In this document: positions 24,497-34,611 of the stretch, piece by piece
How positions within the stretch are numbered: the first letter of the stretch is position 1
How the letters are laid out: every line of letters starts with the position of its first letter
Assembly (NCBI GenBank): GCA_002189035.1
Contig: NEEC01000009.1
Coordinates: forward strand, 1 to 64,000
DNA: 64,000 bases
Source: Utricularia gibba
Taxonomy: Eukaryota; Streptophyta; Magnoliopsida; Lamiales; Lentibulariaceae
Reading direction: 5' to 3'
Program-made: the position numbers and the translations under genes
The notes under the pieces: model-generated
What the model was told of the DNA's origin: nothing
Database searches by the model: none
What the model saw: only the letters and a program-made list of their open reading frames with translations

Positions 24497-26700
24497 TTTT
24501 TCATGCGCAGTTTTTCCGCTAATCGCCCTTGAGGGAAGCAAGTTCAATAGATATACAGATGTAGATACCGCTTCAACCCAGAAATTCACAGGAAGATCTT
24601 TCTCAAACAATAGGCATCTTGACATATCAAGGATTGTTCTGTTTCTCCTTTCACATACACCATTCTGTTGTGGAGAATATGGTACGGTGAATTGATGCAT
24701 GATTCCCTCATTTTCACAGAACATTCTCATGCTATTATTGTAGAATTCGCCTCCATTGTCTGATCTAATCATCTTCAAAGAGCATCCACTCTGATTCTCA
24801 ATCATCACTTTAAATTTTCGAAAGATATGAGGAACTTCTGACTTGCTTTTATGAAAGTAAACCCAACAATAACGTGAATAATCATCAATGAATGTAACAA
24901 AATATCTACTCCCCCCTAATGAACATTCCTTAAATGGTCCACAAACATCTGTATGCACAAGCTCTAATTTCTCCTTTGCTACTGAATCACTAGAATAAAA
25001 GGGCTTTCTACACTGTTTACTTTGATGACACACTTCACATATGGCATTAGCAAACTTGATGTCTTTCAATTCCAGTACTTCCTTATTCTTCTACAATATT
25101 TTCAGATTGTTGAAGCTATAGTGCCCAAAACGTTTGTGCCAAAGGCTGCTTTGATCCTGAAGTGAGAAAATACAACTTTTATGATCACTGACCATGATTT
25201 GGTAGAGGTTGTAGGTGGTCAACACAGCATGGAATTCAATCTTCGTTTTTGGATCAGCAACCTTAACTTTAGTGGTAATACCACCAGCATCCTTCATCAG
25301 CTCAATGTCAAAACCTTGCCTGCTCAATTGGCCAAAGCTCAACAGGTTCTGTTTGAGGTTTGGTGAATAATAAATGTCATCAACTTGAACAATTCCTTAT
25401 TTTAGCAAGATTAAAATGCTTCCTTTGCCCACAATGCCAATATTTTCACCAGTGCACGTGCTTACCTCCTTCCCAATCCTTTCAAGCTTGAGAAATGACC
25501 TTGTATCACAACATACATGATAGGAGGCACCAGAGTCCAAGTACCAACCTTTAGCATCTGAGGCTACTGTCATTAGAGCACACTCATACTCAAAAGGATC
25601 TTCAAAAGATATTTCTGGCTCATCTTCAAAGTAGGTAAAGGATGCATGTGATTTCTCTTCCCTGGATGTAGGCTTCTTGTTATGTTCAACTTTTATTGGA
25701 TTTGACATTCCACATACCTTGTCAAGATGGCCTCTTTGATTGCATTTCGTGCACAAAGCATCAGGCTTCCACCAACAAAACTCACTCCTGTGATTCTGTT
25801 TGTCGCAATGCTTGCAAGCATTTGTGCTTAAAGTCCAACAATCTTCACTCTTATGGTTGGATTTGTCACAATGCCTGCACTTCTGATTGCCCATCATTGA
25901 TGTTGGGATTGACGTTGGTGATTGTTTGATGGCTGTTGACTTGACATCTTTGACATTGTTAATTGCAACTGAGGTTATATTCATATTCTGCATTTTGGTG
26001 AGGAGAGCAGCTTCACCATAAGTATTCTCAACTTCATAATCATCTCTTAGCTCCAATCTCTTTTTTGTAGATTGCAACTCAATCATGAACTCTCTAAAGG
26101 TTGGCTCTGGTGTAACAGGATATTCAGGATACAGCTGATCGAGCTTTCCTTCAATAATATCAAGGATTTTTCTTTCTATCTCAAGTGCACATAACTTTGG
26201 CTCGAATCTTGCAGGTAGGCTCATGATTGCCTTGCTAATCACCTTTTGATACTCAAGTTTTTCCCCAATCCTCGAATCTCCTTCACAGGCTTCGCAGTAC
26301 GTTCATAATAGACTTATATGATTTCATTATCTAACATTTTGTTCGTCTTAAAGTACTCCAGCTTGTTTTTGCATAATATCTCTCTGAGTTTGGCATCGCC
26401 TTCATAATGGGATTTGAGAGTATCCCATATTTCTATTGCTGATTGACACTCTGCAATATCATCAAATAGATGTTCAGAGATGGCTTGATACAAGGCATCC
26501 ATTGCTTCATCTTTTCTTTGTTGAAGATAATCAGCTTCCTCTTATTGTTCTGATGTGGATTTGCTTGTTATTGTAATCGCCGGAAACTCCCTTTCGACAA
26601 CATCCCAAATCTTTCTGACCCGCAGCTAGCTGCGCATCTTTTTGACCAAGCTTCCATACTCTGAACCATCAAATATTGGAGGTCCTCTACCAGATGCCAT
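24494..26700 (-). pseudogene. Copia B gag-protease-integrase, fragmented
   Basis: The reading starts at an ATG at 26698-26700 (MASGRGPPIFDGSEYGS). Three zinc knuckles follow: CRHCDKSNHKSEDC, CKHCDKQNHRSEFC, CTKCNQRGHLDKVC, all intact C-x2-C-x4-H-x4-C. The aspartic protease motif WYLDSGASYHVC is near 25540. Integrase has HKRFGHYSFN and CEVCHQSKQC (HHCC site), VHTDVCGPF, IRSDNGGEF and YSPQQNGVCERRN (D,D,E). The frame is broken into pieces (26502-26314, 26242-25397, 25342-25091, 25069-24494). No product expected. Confidence 0.92.
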
Positions 26701-26809
26701 CATAGCCACCGCTTGACAAACTTTGGGTTGATACTTGGTAATCCACCAAGTAAAAAACGCTGAACAGTAAATAAAATACTGAAACGAACACAGGTTTGAG
26801 AACCTTACT

Positions 26810-26821
26810 GCTCTGATACTA
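26810..26821 (-). other. Primer binding site of Copia B
   Basis: Reverse complement TAGTATCAGAGC, one mismatch from TGGTATCAGAGC. The neighbouring leader (AACCTTACT and GAACACAGGTTTGAG) matches the leader of Copia A and D. Confidence 0.8.
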
Positions 26822-27228
26822 TGTTGAAATACAGGATCCGATGAACTTCAGCAAAGCCAAACACATAAGAATAAAGTATCATGTCATAAGGAATTTTATA
26901 AAGGAGAAGAAGATTAAAGTGCAGTATGTTGAGAGTGGGAATCAGCTTGCTGATGGGCTCACCAAAAGTTTGAATAGAGTTCAGTTTGAACTAGCAAGGA
27001 AGAACATGAATCTCATAACTATGGAAGACTTTCTCAAGTTGGGAGATCTCAGTCTGGGAGGAAGTGTTGGAGATCAGCCTCAATCCAAAGCTTGAAGGTG
27101 ATTGAAAGCACTAATCTTGTGTCATAATGTTATATTTCAGATAAAAAGGTGTTAAGTTCGAGCATGGAAGTATTGGATTCGAGTTGTTGGGCTTTTTGTG
27201 TGTTTTCAATGATTGTGGCCCACTGTTG
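26822..27228 (+). mobile_element. Copia C fragment: RNase H tail, polypurine tract, truncated 3' LTR
   Basis: Plus-strand Copia 3' end. The ORF 26841-27095 reads NFSKAKHIRIKYHVIRNFIK then QLADGLTKSLNRVQFE, the C-terminus of Copia RNase H. A polypurine stretch TCTGGGAGGAAG precedes the LTR start TGTTGGAGATCAGCC at 27065. The LTR is cut at about 27228, before its TATA region. The fragment is bounded by a 22-bp direct repeat (26822-26843 and 27224-27245, one mismatch), and lies in opposite orientation to Copia B at exactly the site where B's LTR should be. Confidence 0.85.
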
Positions 27229-27468
27229 AAATTCAGGATCCGATGGGTCGGGCGAGCATACACGTGAAGTTCAAGTATACAAGAAACGTGGATCACAATA
27301 GAAAAGATTAGGACCAACCAATTACTTGTAATATGTAGTTTCTTATATACTAGACTATTCCACTTTCATTTTCCGATGCATCTCCTTGTTTTTTCCTTTT
27401 TTTTTTAACTGAAACTCAAACCAGAATGAAACCCATCTTGGCCACCCAAGCTGTGCCGTGAGGCAAAC
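27224..27468. other. Unassigned LTR-like or leader sequence
   Basis: Begins TGTTGAAATTCAGGATCC, a terminus common in plant LTRs, and ends where a Copia primer site begins (27469). Contains a T-rich run (CCTTTTTTTTTT) near 27400. Read on the minus strand from the primer site, it does not match the leader of Copia A, B or D although the attached LTR is of the same family. It could be an alternative leader, an unrelated LTR remnant, or both joined. Confidence 0.4.
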
Positions 27469-27803
27469 GCTCTGATACCATGTTGTTGCAAGAAAAATAG
27501 AGTCTTGGGAAGTAACAAAAAGGTAATACTTATGAGATCACCTTGGATTAAAAACGATTCATGAACAATAAGAATGACCAAAAACCTTATTGACACGCAT
27601 TCCTAATAGGGTTTATTTATACCCAATACCTAGATTACACAACAGTGGGCCACAATCATTGAAAACACACAAAAAGCCCAACAACTCGAATCCAACACTT
27701 CCATGCTCGAACTCAACACCTTTTTATCTGAAATATAACATTATGACACAAGATTAGTGCTTTCAATCACCTTCAAGCTTTGGATTGAGGCTGATCTCCA
27801 ACA
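27469..27803 (-). repeat. Copia LTR (323 bp) with adjoining primer site
   Basis: LTR at 27481-27803, TGTTGTTGCAAG to ATCTCCAACA, with primer site TGGTATCAGAGC on the minus strand at 27480-27469. It therefore marks the 5' end of a minus-strand element whose body is lost or replaced. The sequence right of it (27804 on) is repeat R. Confidence 0.88.
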
Positions 27804-28139
27804 CTTCTTTGTGTGAAAAGTCCAGCAGGGCACGTCCTTCTGATCTTGGTGTTTCAATTCTATTTAGAGTCCCTAAAATCCTCCTTTCAAAAGCTAAATG
27901 ATTCTCTTCCAAGGATTAGGTTCCCTTGTTGGTCGGTTTCCAAACAAGTATTCCCTTTCGAAGTGCATAGAGTGCTCAATGTTCCTTCTCTATGTGCTAT
28001 GTGAACATATGATAGGAAATGGAGAGGAGTGTGGACCCACACTCCTAGCAACATGGTTTTAACCATGGAATTCATGGCTAAATATGTCAAACTTGTCTGA
28101 GGCATTCCTATGGGATAAGCCAGTTGTTATGGTCTGTGA
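27804..28139 (+). repeat. Repeat R, partial first copy
   Basis: Starts CTTCTTTGTGTGAAAAGTCC and is matched, by eye at roughly 90 percent, by 28613-28940. The two copies are direct repeats about 810 bp apart. The copy ends at GATAAGCCAG, where it jumps to TTATGGTCTG; the second copy has about 35 extra bases at that point. A third, inverted copy lies near 54160-54500. Confidence 0.85.
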
Positions 28140-29537
28140 CATCAATTGCTGGGGTTTAGCATAGTACCTCTCTAATGATCATGGTTATGTATGAAATCAA
28201 TAAGGGATGGAGCCCACACCGGTATGGGGGTTGTTTTTATTAACCAATGAAGATGAAGCAAGTGCTATCTAAAGGAAGGACCACATGGCAACCTCAGGAT
28301 AGAGGGTATGCTGACTCATGGAGTCTCTTAAGTTCTGGAGGATAGAGTTGCTTTGAGTTGTTGAGGAGATACCTTAGGAAGTAGAGTTGTGGAAGGAAGG
28401 GGGTGTTAGAGCTAAAGAGGAAGGAATTTCGTGGAATTAGCCATAAGAAAGGGATTACTTCTGTAGGAAGGTAAGTGGGATGAGTGCTACTGTTTTTAGA
28501 AGCATGTCTTGATGCTTCTCTGGAACATATGTGATTAATTGACTATGTGTTATTATATGTTGTCTTAGAAAGATTTCTTTCATGTTTTCATTAACCCGTT
28601 TTTCTTCCCTGTTCTTCTTTGTGTGAAAAGTTCAGCAGGGCACGTCCTTCTGATCTTAATGCTTCAAATCTATTTAGAGTCCCTAAAATCCTTCTTTCAT
28701 AACCTAATTTCTTATTTTCCAAGGATTAGGTGCCCTTGTTGGTCAGTTTCCAAACAGGTATTCCCTTTTGAAGTGTATAGAGTGCTCAATGTTTTTCCCT
28801 ACGTGCTATGTGAACTTATGATAGGAAATGGAGAGGAGTGTGGACCCACGCTCCTAGCAACATGGTTTTAACCATGGGATTCATGGCTAAATATGTCAGA
28901 CATGTCTGAGGCATCCCTATAGGGTAAGCCAGATAAGAAAGGCCAGGGAGCACGTTATATGCATGCTATGGTCTGAGTTTAGAGGTGGTGTTCGGTTGGT
29001 GGCTCTTCTGAACACTGCTAAAGGACTTAGGCAATACATGACCCATTTCCTAAGATCTGGAGGTGATGCCTAAGCTGAAGGGTCAAGGGGATTGGGCAAA
29101 GATAGAGAATGGGACTCACTACTTGGATATGTGCTTGGCTTTGAGATTTTATGCTCAAACACTCTTTCTTCACTTCATGCACGTTTATCTTTTACCAAAC
29201 TTCAGTAGCATGACCACTTCATGTTTTAACTTGTTCCAGGTGTAGAGGGGAATGGCTGAAGGTCTGGTGGTCAACCAAACTAGAGGTTTTCCCATAGAAG
29301 TTGTGGCATGTCGTGAATAGCTGTTGAAACCTTAGCTATGTTGTGAGGAATGTGCTAAGTAGGCTGGACGTAGTTACTTTTGCATGTTTGAACGGTTGTG
29401 AGTTAATATATATGTAGCCAACTTAATGTTATTTCTCCATGCTACAAAAGGGGTTAAGTAGCCTTGAGTCCTAACGTTTGATGGGGTTTGGCAATCATGT
29501 CTCATGCCTCTTGGGCCCTAGGCATGGGTCCTGACAC
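28140..29537 (+). repeat. Repeat R main copy, probable solo or truncated LTR
   Basis: Collinear, in inverse orientation, with 53532-54910. The right end is GGGTCCTGACA at 29537, after which gypsy gag sequence (CAATGGAGAAGTTG, as at 37219) starts without a gap. In the inverted copy the same terminus (TGTCAAGACCC) lies three bases from a primer-site-like sequence, so this is best read as the 3' end of an LTR. The left boundary is not clear. Short ORFs in it have no recognisable domain. Confidence 0.6.
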
Positions 29538-30691
29538 AATGGAGAAGTTGTTAGTGAAGATGATCATGATCTCGTGGAGACAGAAGGTGAATTGAGTAAT
29601 AAGGATGATTTGCCTTTCTCTGGAAAAGTCTGTCACTCGAAGTACACTTAACATTGGAGTGAAGCATGATGATAATTAAAGGGAAAATATATTTCAAACA
29701 GGGTGCAGCCTGATTATTAATGGATGTAGTTGCACTAATGTTGCCAACAAAATCTTGGTATAGAAATTAAAACTACCAACTATGAGGCATCTCAAACCCC
29801 TACGATTTGCAGTGGTTCAACAAAGAAGGTGAGGTGAAGGTGACAAAACAAGTGCTTGTGGCATTTTCCATTGGGAAATATGAAGATAAAGTCCTATGTG
29901 ATGGTGTCCTTATGGTTGTTAGTCGCATTCTTCTTGTGAGGCCTTAAGAATATGATAGAATAGCATTCCATGATAATATCAAGAACAAGTATTCGTTCAG
30001 CTATATTGACGCTCTATCACACTTGCTCTATTATGTAAAAAACAGCCACATGAAGATCAACTGAGAATTCTTAGTAATGTCAAAGCCCTCAATAGTGCTA
30101 ACAGAAAGCACAAGAAGGTCATGTCTAAAGGAGATGAGATGAGTGGAGAAGAACAAAAAAGAGAGTGGAGTGAAAATGAGTGAAAAAAAGATTCGAAAAA
30201 GTCGAGATAAAAGAAGAGATGAGTAGGAAATGAGTGGGAAAAAGAGTGAAATAAAGTACAAAACATGAGAGTACTAGAAATTGAGAGAAAGAATTAGATT
30301 CTCCTAGCAAGCCCAAGTGAGATTAGACATTCACCTTCATGCTAGGCAAACACTCCCTCCACTTATATACAAGGATGAAGTTCCAAGTTTCTCTAAAAAT
30401 ACTTCACCCATTCCATCATGTATTTTGTCTCTCTTACAGATATCTGAAGATATATTTCCGGAAGAACAAGATAAGCACCTCCCCTTAGATGGATTGAGAA
30501 CCAAATTGACCTTGTGCCTGAAGCACAAGTCCCAAACCAACCAATATACTGAGCCAATCAGAAGGAGACCTTGTGCATGAGAGCATGAGCGCTTGCTCTT
30601 TGCCGATATTATTGGTTCCTGAGTCTGATAGAACTTGCAGTATGTGCATTGATTGTCACGCGATCTACAACATCAGCTTAGAATGAAGGAA
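29538..30691 (+). pseudogene. Old gypsy fragment: gag tail, protease, linker, start of RT
   Basis: Collinear with 37219-38225 of the full element but with many stops. It includes the acidic gag tail (GEVVSEDDHDLVE-like), the protease core around IINGCSCTNVA (the aspartate codon GAT has become AAT near 29720), and FNKEGEVKVTKQVLVAFSIG. Unlike the full element it retains about 300 bp of basic, Lys/Ser-rich linker (about 29950-30260) between protease and RT. About 100 bp of RT is missing between two CATCA motifs (near 30673). It ends at AGGAA, the left target duplication of the solo LTR. Confidence 0.88.
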
Positions 30692-31275
30692 TGATGAGCC
30701 CCAGGAAGATAATGAAGTGTATTTAAAGAATGATGAGAAGTTTGTCCAAGTATAAACATTAGAGACAAAGATGATTCCAACGGGACCAATGACTAGGACC
30801 AAGAGCAAGATGCTTGAATATACACTTAAGGCTCTACTCAATACAATTGGAATCAAACATGGTCTTGAAGACATCCCATCAACATAGCTCAGCTACTTGA
30901 AGATGGATTTATCTTAGAGCATTGGGCTTGTTGTTTGGACCAATTAATGTTAGAGCCCAATCATAGAGAATAAATACTCTAAAATTGTACTCTTTAAGGA
31001 CTTTTAGTCATTTTCATGTATGTTGTGAGGATTCTCTTCTTCTTTGAGTGCTTGTACACTCTTCACTTATCAATCTTTGAGCTTATGGCGTCCTAGGATT
31101 ATCACTTCCAATCCCTTCTCTTTTCTGAAGTGTGGCTCCTAATTTTCTTTGTTTCGAAGTCTAGTTGCAAGATATTCATTCTCTTGAGGGTAGACTTGGG
31201 TGGGATATTTTCTAAGCTTCAAAATCACCTTTTGTTCGTGGGTTGCTAATCTCTTTAGATTAGAGGGTCACATCA
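30692..31275 (+). repeat. Solo LTR of gypsy family 1, TSD AGGAA
   Basis: TGATGAGCCCCAGG to GGTCACATCA, 584 bp, matching the 604-bp LTRs at 34612 and 40448 with scattered differences. The 5 bases before it (30687-30691) and after it (31276-31280) are both AGGAA, and the flanks join into one continuous RT sequence (AGAATGAAGGAA...CGTGATAAATGG). This is the classic mark of LTR-LTR recombination after insertion. Its TATA palindrome is degraded (AGAGAATAAATACTCTAA). Confidence 0.95.
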
Positions 31276-31556
31276 AGGAACGTGATAAATGGAAAAGCAC
31301 TTTTAAAACTAAGTTTTTTTTCTATGAGTGGGTTGTTATGCCTTTTGATTTAGCTTCGTAGTTTTTTTATTTGGATGATATTCTTAGAGTATTGAGGAAG
31401 ATGTTGGAAATTTGAAGGATGTGTTAAATGTTCTTAGAAAGAGAAGTTGTTTGCTAACAACATGTAGGTCCACTCCACATTCAATATTGCTGACTGAGTT
31501 CCTTGTGATGTAGATGGTGACGATTCAGGGATGAATCGGCTAAAAGAAGGAGGGGA
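31276..31556 (+). pseudogene. Gypsy RT remnant joined to integrase tail
   Basis: Continues the RT of 29538-30691 (ACTTTTAAAACTAAG, then TATGAGTGGGTTGTTATGCC) in degenerate form. At about 31457 it jumps from GTTTGCTAAC to CATTCAATATTGCTGAC, i.e. from mid RT to the end of integrase. The polypurine tract AAAAGAAGGAGGGGA precedes the family 2 LTR. RNase H and most of integrase are deleted. Confidence 0.82.
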
Positions 31557-32460
31557 TGATGATATCATGAATGATATATATGATCTGAATGAACATATAG
31601 GATAGTAGATCAATAATGCCTCATTGATTTCAATTGAGCCAATCACAAGAAATAATCAAGAGACGCTTAAGGGCTTTTGGGCCAATCAATAAATCTTTGG
31701 GGTGTTTGACATAGAGTTCAACTTTCTTAAAGTGGACCAACTTGATTACAGGAGGCTCATTACTCCCAAATACATTATTACTCTTACTTTTCTTGTGAAA
31801 AGGCCCAATCTTTCATCTATATAAGAAAGCAATTACTCTTGTTTTGAACAACTTTGATTGTAATCACTTTTAACAACAATTCTCCTTCCTTGAATTCTTG
31901 TATAAATTAGATTTATCAAACCTTAATTGTGGTGTGTAGTATATGGTTTATCACTCCCAATTCTTTCATTGATTCAATGAGTGTGGTTGTTGGAAATCAG
32001 CCTCAATTTAGAAATTGAAGGTGATTGGAAGCATTAATTTTGTGTCATAATGTCATGCTTCAGATAAAAAAGGTGTTGGTTTCGAGCATAGAAGGGTTGG
32101 GTTCGAGTTGTTAGCCTTTTTGTATGTTTTCAATGAGTGTGGTCCATTGACGGTTAACCTACGTATTGGGTATATATAAACCCTATTATAATTGCGTGTC
32201 AACATGTTTTTCGGTCATTCTTATTGTTCATAAGTCATTTTTCATCCAAGGTGATCTCATAAGCATTACCCCTAAGTTACTTATCAAGACTCTATCTTTC
32301 TTGCATCAACAGTGGTACCATTTCATATTTTGGGTTGCAATGATCTTTTAATGGTTGAGGGCCAACTTCTTTTCCTTGTAGGATTGATTCTTTTCAACCA
32401 AGATCGGGTTTTCCAATCATTTGTTGATTGGAGGCCAAATCTTGATGTAGGATATGTTGA
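31557..32460 (+). repeat. Gypsy family 2 LTR, copy 1, interrupted by a Copia solo LTR
   Basis: Begins TGATGATATCATGAATG after the polypurine tract. It matches 33664-34139 and 55846 onward: an ISIEPITRNNQE-like tail, AACCAAT/CAATCA blocks, a TATA stretch (CTATATAAGAAAG near 31820), and AACCAAGATCGGG at the right. The Copia LTR at 31988-32311 splits it. The right end of the LTR is not certain (about 32460). Confidence 0.78.
31988..32311 (+). repeat. Copia solo LTR, TSD GTGGT
   Basis: TGTTGGAAATCAGCC to TTGCATCAACA, 324 bp, the same family as 41121-41443. GTGGT occurs at 31983-31987 and 32312-32316. The uninterrupted homologue near 56216 reads GAGTGTGGTACCATTTCAT, confirming the empty site. Confidence 0.95.
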
Positions 32461-33640
32461 AAGAGTAACGGGTGGACACACACGTGAATACAAGGAATTT
32501 ACTATGATTTTAAAGATATTTATCTTTCATGTGAAAATAAACCTCTTGAAAACTTTCACGAGCAAGATGATTTTCTTTTCATAACGAACAGATTATGCAT
32601 TCCTCAATATTCAATTCGTGAGTTTTTAGTAAAAGGGGCTCATAGTGGTGGTCTAATGGGGCATTTTGGAGTCATCAAGACGTTGGACATACTTCAACAA
32701 CAGTTCTATTAACCACACATGAGAGGAGATGTGGAAAGAATCTGTGGAAGATTTTTGGTGTGCAAGACAGCCAAATCAAAATAAATTTCTCAAGCACTGT
32801 ACACTCCTCTTCCTACTCCTCTTTACCCTTGGATTGATCTTTGTATGAATTTTGTTTTAGGATTACATAAGACTCAAAAAGGATTGGATTCTATATTTGT
32901 AGTCGTAGACAAATTCTCCAAGATGCCACATTTCATCCCTTGTCACAAGACTGATGATACTTCGCATGTTGCCGATCGTTAGTGATCGTGACACAAAGTT
33001 TATCAGCCACTTTTTGCTTACACTTTGGAGTAAGTTGGGAACAAAACTTCATTTCTCTACCACTTGTCATCCCCAAACTGATGGACAAACCAATGTAACT
33101 GAACCCTAGCTACCTTACTTTGAGCCATCATCAAAAACAATATTAGAGCATGTGAAGATTGCGTACCTCATGTTGAGTTTGCATATGATAGAGTGGTACA
33201 CTCTTGCACTCGTTGTTTTACTTTTGAAATTGTGTATGGTTTTAATCCTAGAGCACCTATAGACTTGTTGCCCCTTCCATCTTATGAATTTCATAGTTTT
33301 GATGGTGCTAAGAGACTAGATGCTATCAGAACACTACATGAGAAGGTTTGAAATCAACTGGAAGCCAAAATAAGGAGTATGTAGTTAAAACGAATAAATA
33401 TAGTAAAAAAGTTACTATACAATCAGAAGATTGGGTTCGGGCACATTTTCGAAAAGATATATTTCCAATGAAAAGACATTCAAAGCTTTCACCAAGAAGA
33501 AATGGACCCTTTTAAGTAATTGAGAAAATTAATGACAATGCTTATAAGATTGATGTTACAGGTGAGTATTCGGTCAACTCCTTATTCAATATTGCTGACT
33601 TTATTCTTTGTTTATTGAGAAAAACAAGGCTATATCTGCT
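32461..33640 (+). pseudogene. Gypsy family 2 RNase H end and integrase, degenerate
   Basis: Aligns by eye with 39200-40430 of the full family 1 element, but with stops and indels throughout. Recognisable blocks are [20 protein letters not shown], a KTAKS zinc-site end, [73 protein letters not shown] and VYGFNPRAPIDLLPLPS. The first catalytic position reads MNF in place of MDF. It leads into the G-rich polypurine tract and the family 2 LTR at 33664, so this is the 3' end of a family 2 element. Confidence 0.88.
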
Positions 33641-33663
33641 AAAAGAAGGGGGGGGGGGGGGGA
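33641..33663 (+). other. Polypurine tract with a 15-G run
   Basis: AAAAGAA, then fifteen consecutive G (33648-33662), then A, directly before the LTR start TGATGAG. The polypurine tract primes plus-strand DNA synthesis. The equivalent sites at 40442-40446 and 31552-31555 have only 5 and 4 G. Confidence 0.85.
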
Positions 33664-34139
33664 TGATGAGATCATAGATGCTATAGATGATATGAATGAA
33701 AATAAAGGACAGAAGATTAATAATTCTTCATTTATTTCAATTGGACCAATCACTAGTTCAATAGCAAAAAAGAATCAAGAGATGCTTAAGGTCCTATTGG
33801 TCAATCAACCAAGCTATGAGGTGTTTGACATAGAATTCAACCTTCTCAAAGTGGACCGACTTGATTAGAGAAGATCCATTACTCCCAAATATAATTATTA
33901 CTACGTTTCTTATAAGCTATGAGGTGTTTTGAACAACTTTAATGGTTATCACTTTTGAGAGCAATTCTCCTTCTTTGAGTTCTTGTAAAACTTCAGACTT
34001 AAAAAGTCTCGCTTGTGGTGTCTAGTATGTGCTTCCTTTATCACCCTCAATTCCTTCCTTTATTCTGTGAGTATGGTTTCATTTCAAAGGTTGGGTTGCA
34101 AGAATTTTTCAATCCTTGAGGTCCAACATCTTTTCCTCG
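33664..34139 (+). repeat. Gypsy family 2 LTR, copy 2
   Basis: TGATGAGATCATAG start. An ORF entering from the polypurine tract (33608-33868) runs into the LTR and ends FNLLKVDRLD; it includes ISIGPITSS, the counterpart of GPMTRSKTK in family 1. The right part is cut at about 34139, where family 1 RT sequence begins. Confidence 0.82.
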
Positions 34140-34611
34140 AGGGTTGTATCATGCTCCTATCATCCTTTTGAGATTAATGAATCATGTTCTTAGGTGTTTT
34201 ATAGGAAGATTCGTAATTCTTTATTTTGATAATATTCTGATCTATTGCAAGAGTATCAAGGAACATGTGGGACATTTGAAAAATGTGTTACATATTATAA
34301 AAAAATAAAAGTTGTTTGTTAACATTAAAAAGTGTGTGTTTTGCACAAATAGTATCTCTTTTCTTCGATATGTTGTAAGTGGTGTAGGAGTAGTTGTGGA
34401 TGAAGATAAAATTAGAGCAATCAAAGAATGGCCAACACCTACATCATTTGGTTTAGCAACATTTTATAGACGGTTTTTTTAAGGGATTCAGCTCTATAAC
34501 AGCACCTCTCACAAAATTGATTAAGAAAAATCATGTATTTCATTAGGGAGACGAGCAGCAACATGCCTTCAAACAACTAATAGATAAGCTTTGGTCAACA
34601 CCTCTCCTAGC
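34140..34611 (+). pseudogene. Gypsy family 1 RT/RNase H remnant
   Basis: Collinear with 38302-38799: blocks for [18 protein letters not shown], then a degenerate YFDNILIYCKSIKEHVGHLK (the catalytic YFDD aspartate GAT has become AAT near 34228), CVFCTNSISFLRYVVSGVGV and [14 protein letters not shown]. It ends in CTCCTAGC against the 5' LTR of the full element. Confidence 0.88.

Larger units (their letters stand above)
23037..26821 (-). mobile_element. Ty1-copia element B, lacking 3' end and 5' LTR
   Basis: Minus-strand Copia, nearly identical to Copia D (58.5-62.4 kb) along most of its length. It runs from the primer site (26821-26810) through gag, protease and integrase to RT, and stops in RT at about 23037. 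The rest of RT, RNase H, the polypurine tract and the 3' LTR are missing. Directly beyond the primer site, where a 5' LTR should start, there is instead a plus-strand Copia fragment (26822 on). It shares three premature stops with D and has an internal RT deletion of its own. Confidence 0.9.

Noticed and set aside
30031-30316. Leu/Ser/Phe-rich minus-strand ORFs resembling membrane proteins
   Set aside because: They are antisense to the basic linker of an old gypsy polyprotein and to purine-rich sequence.
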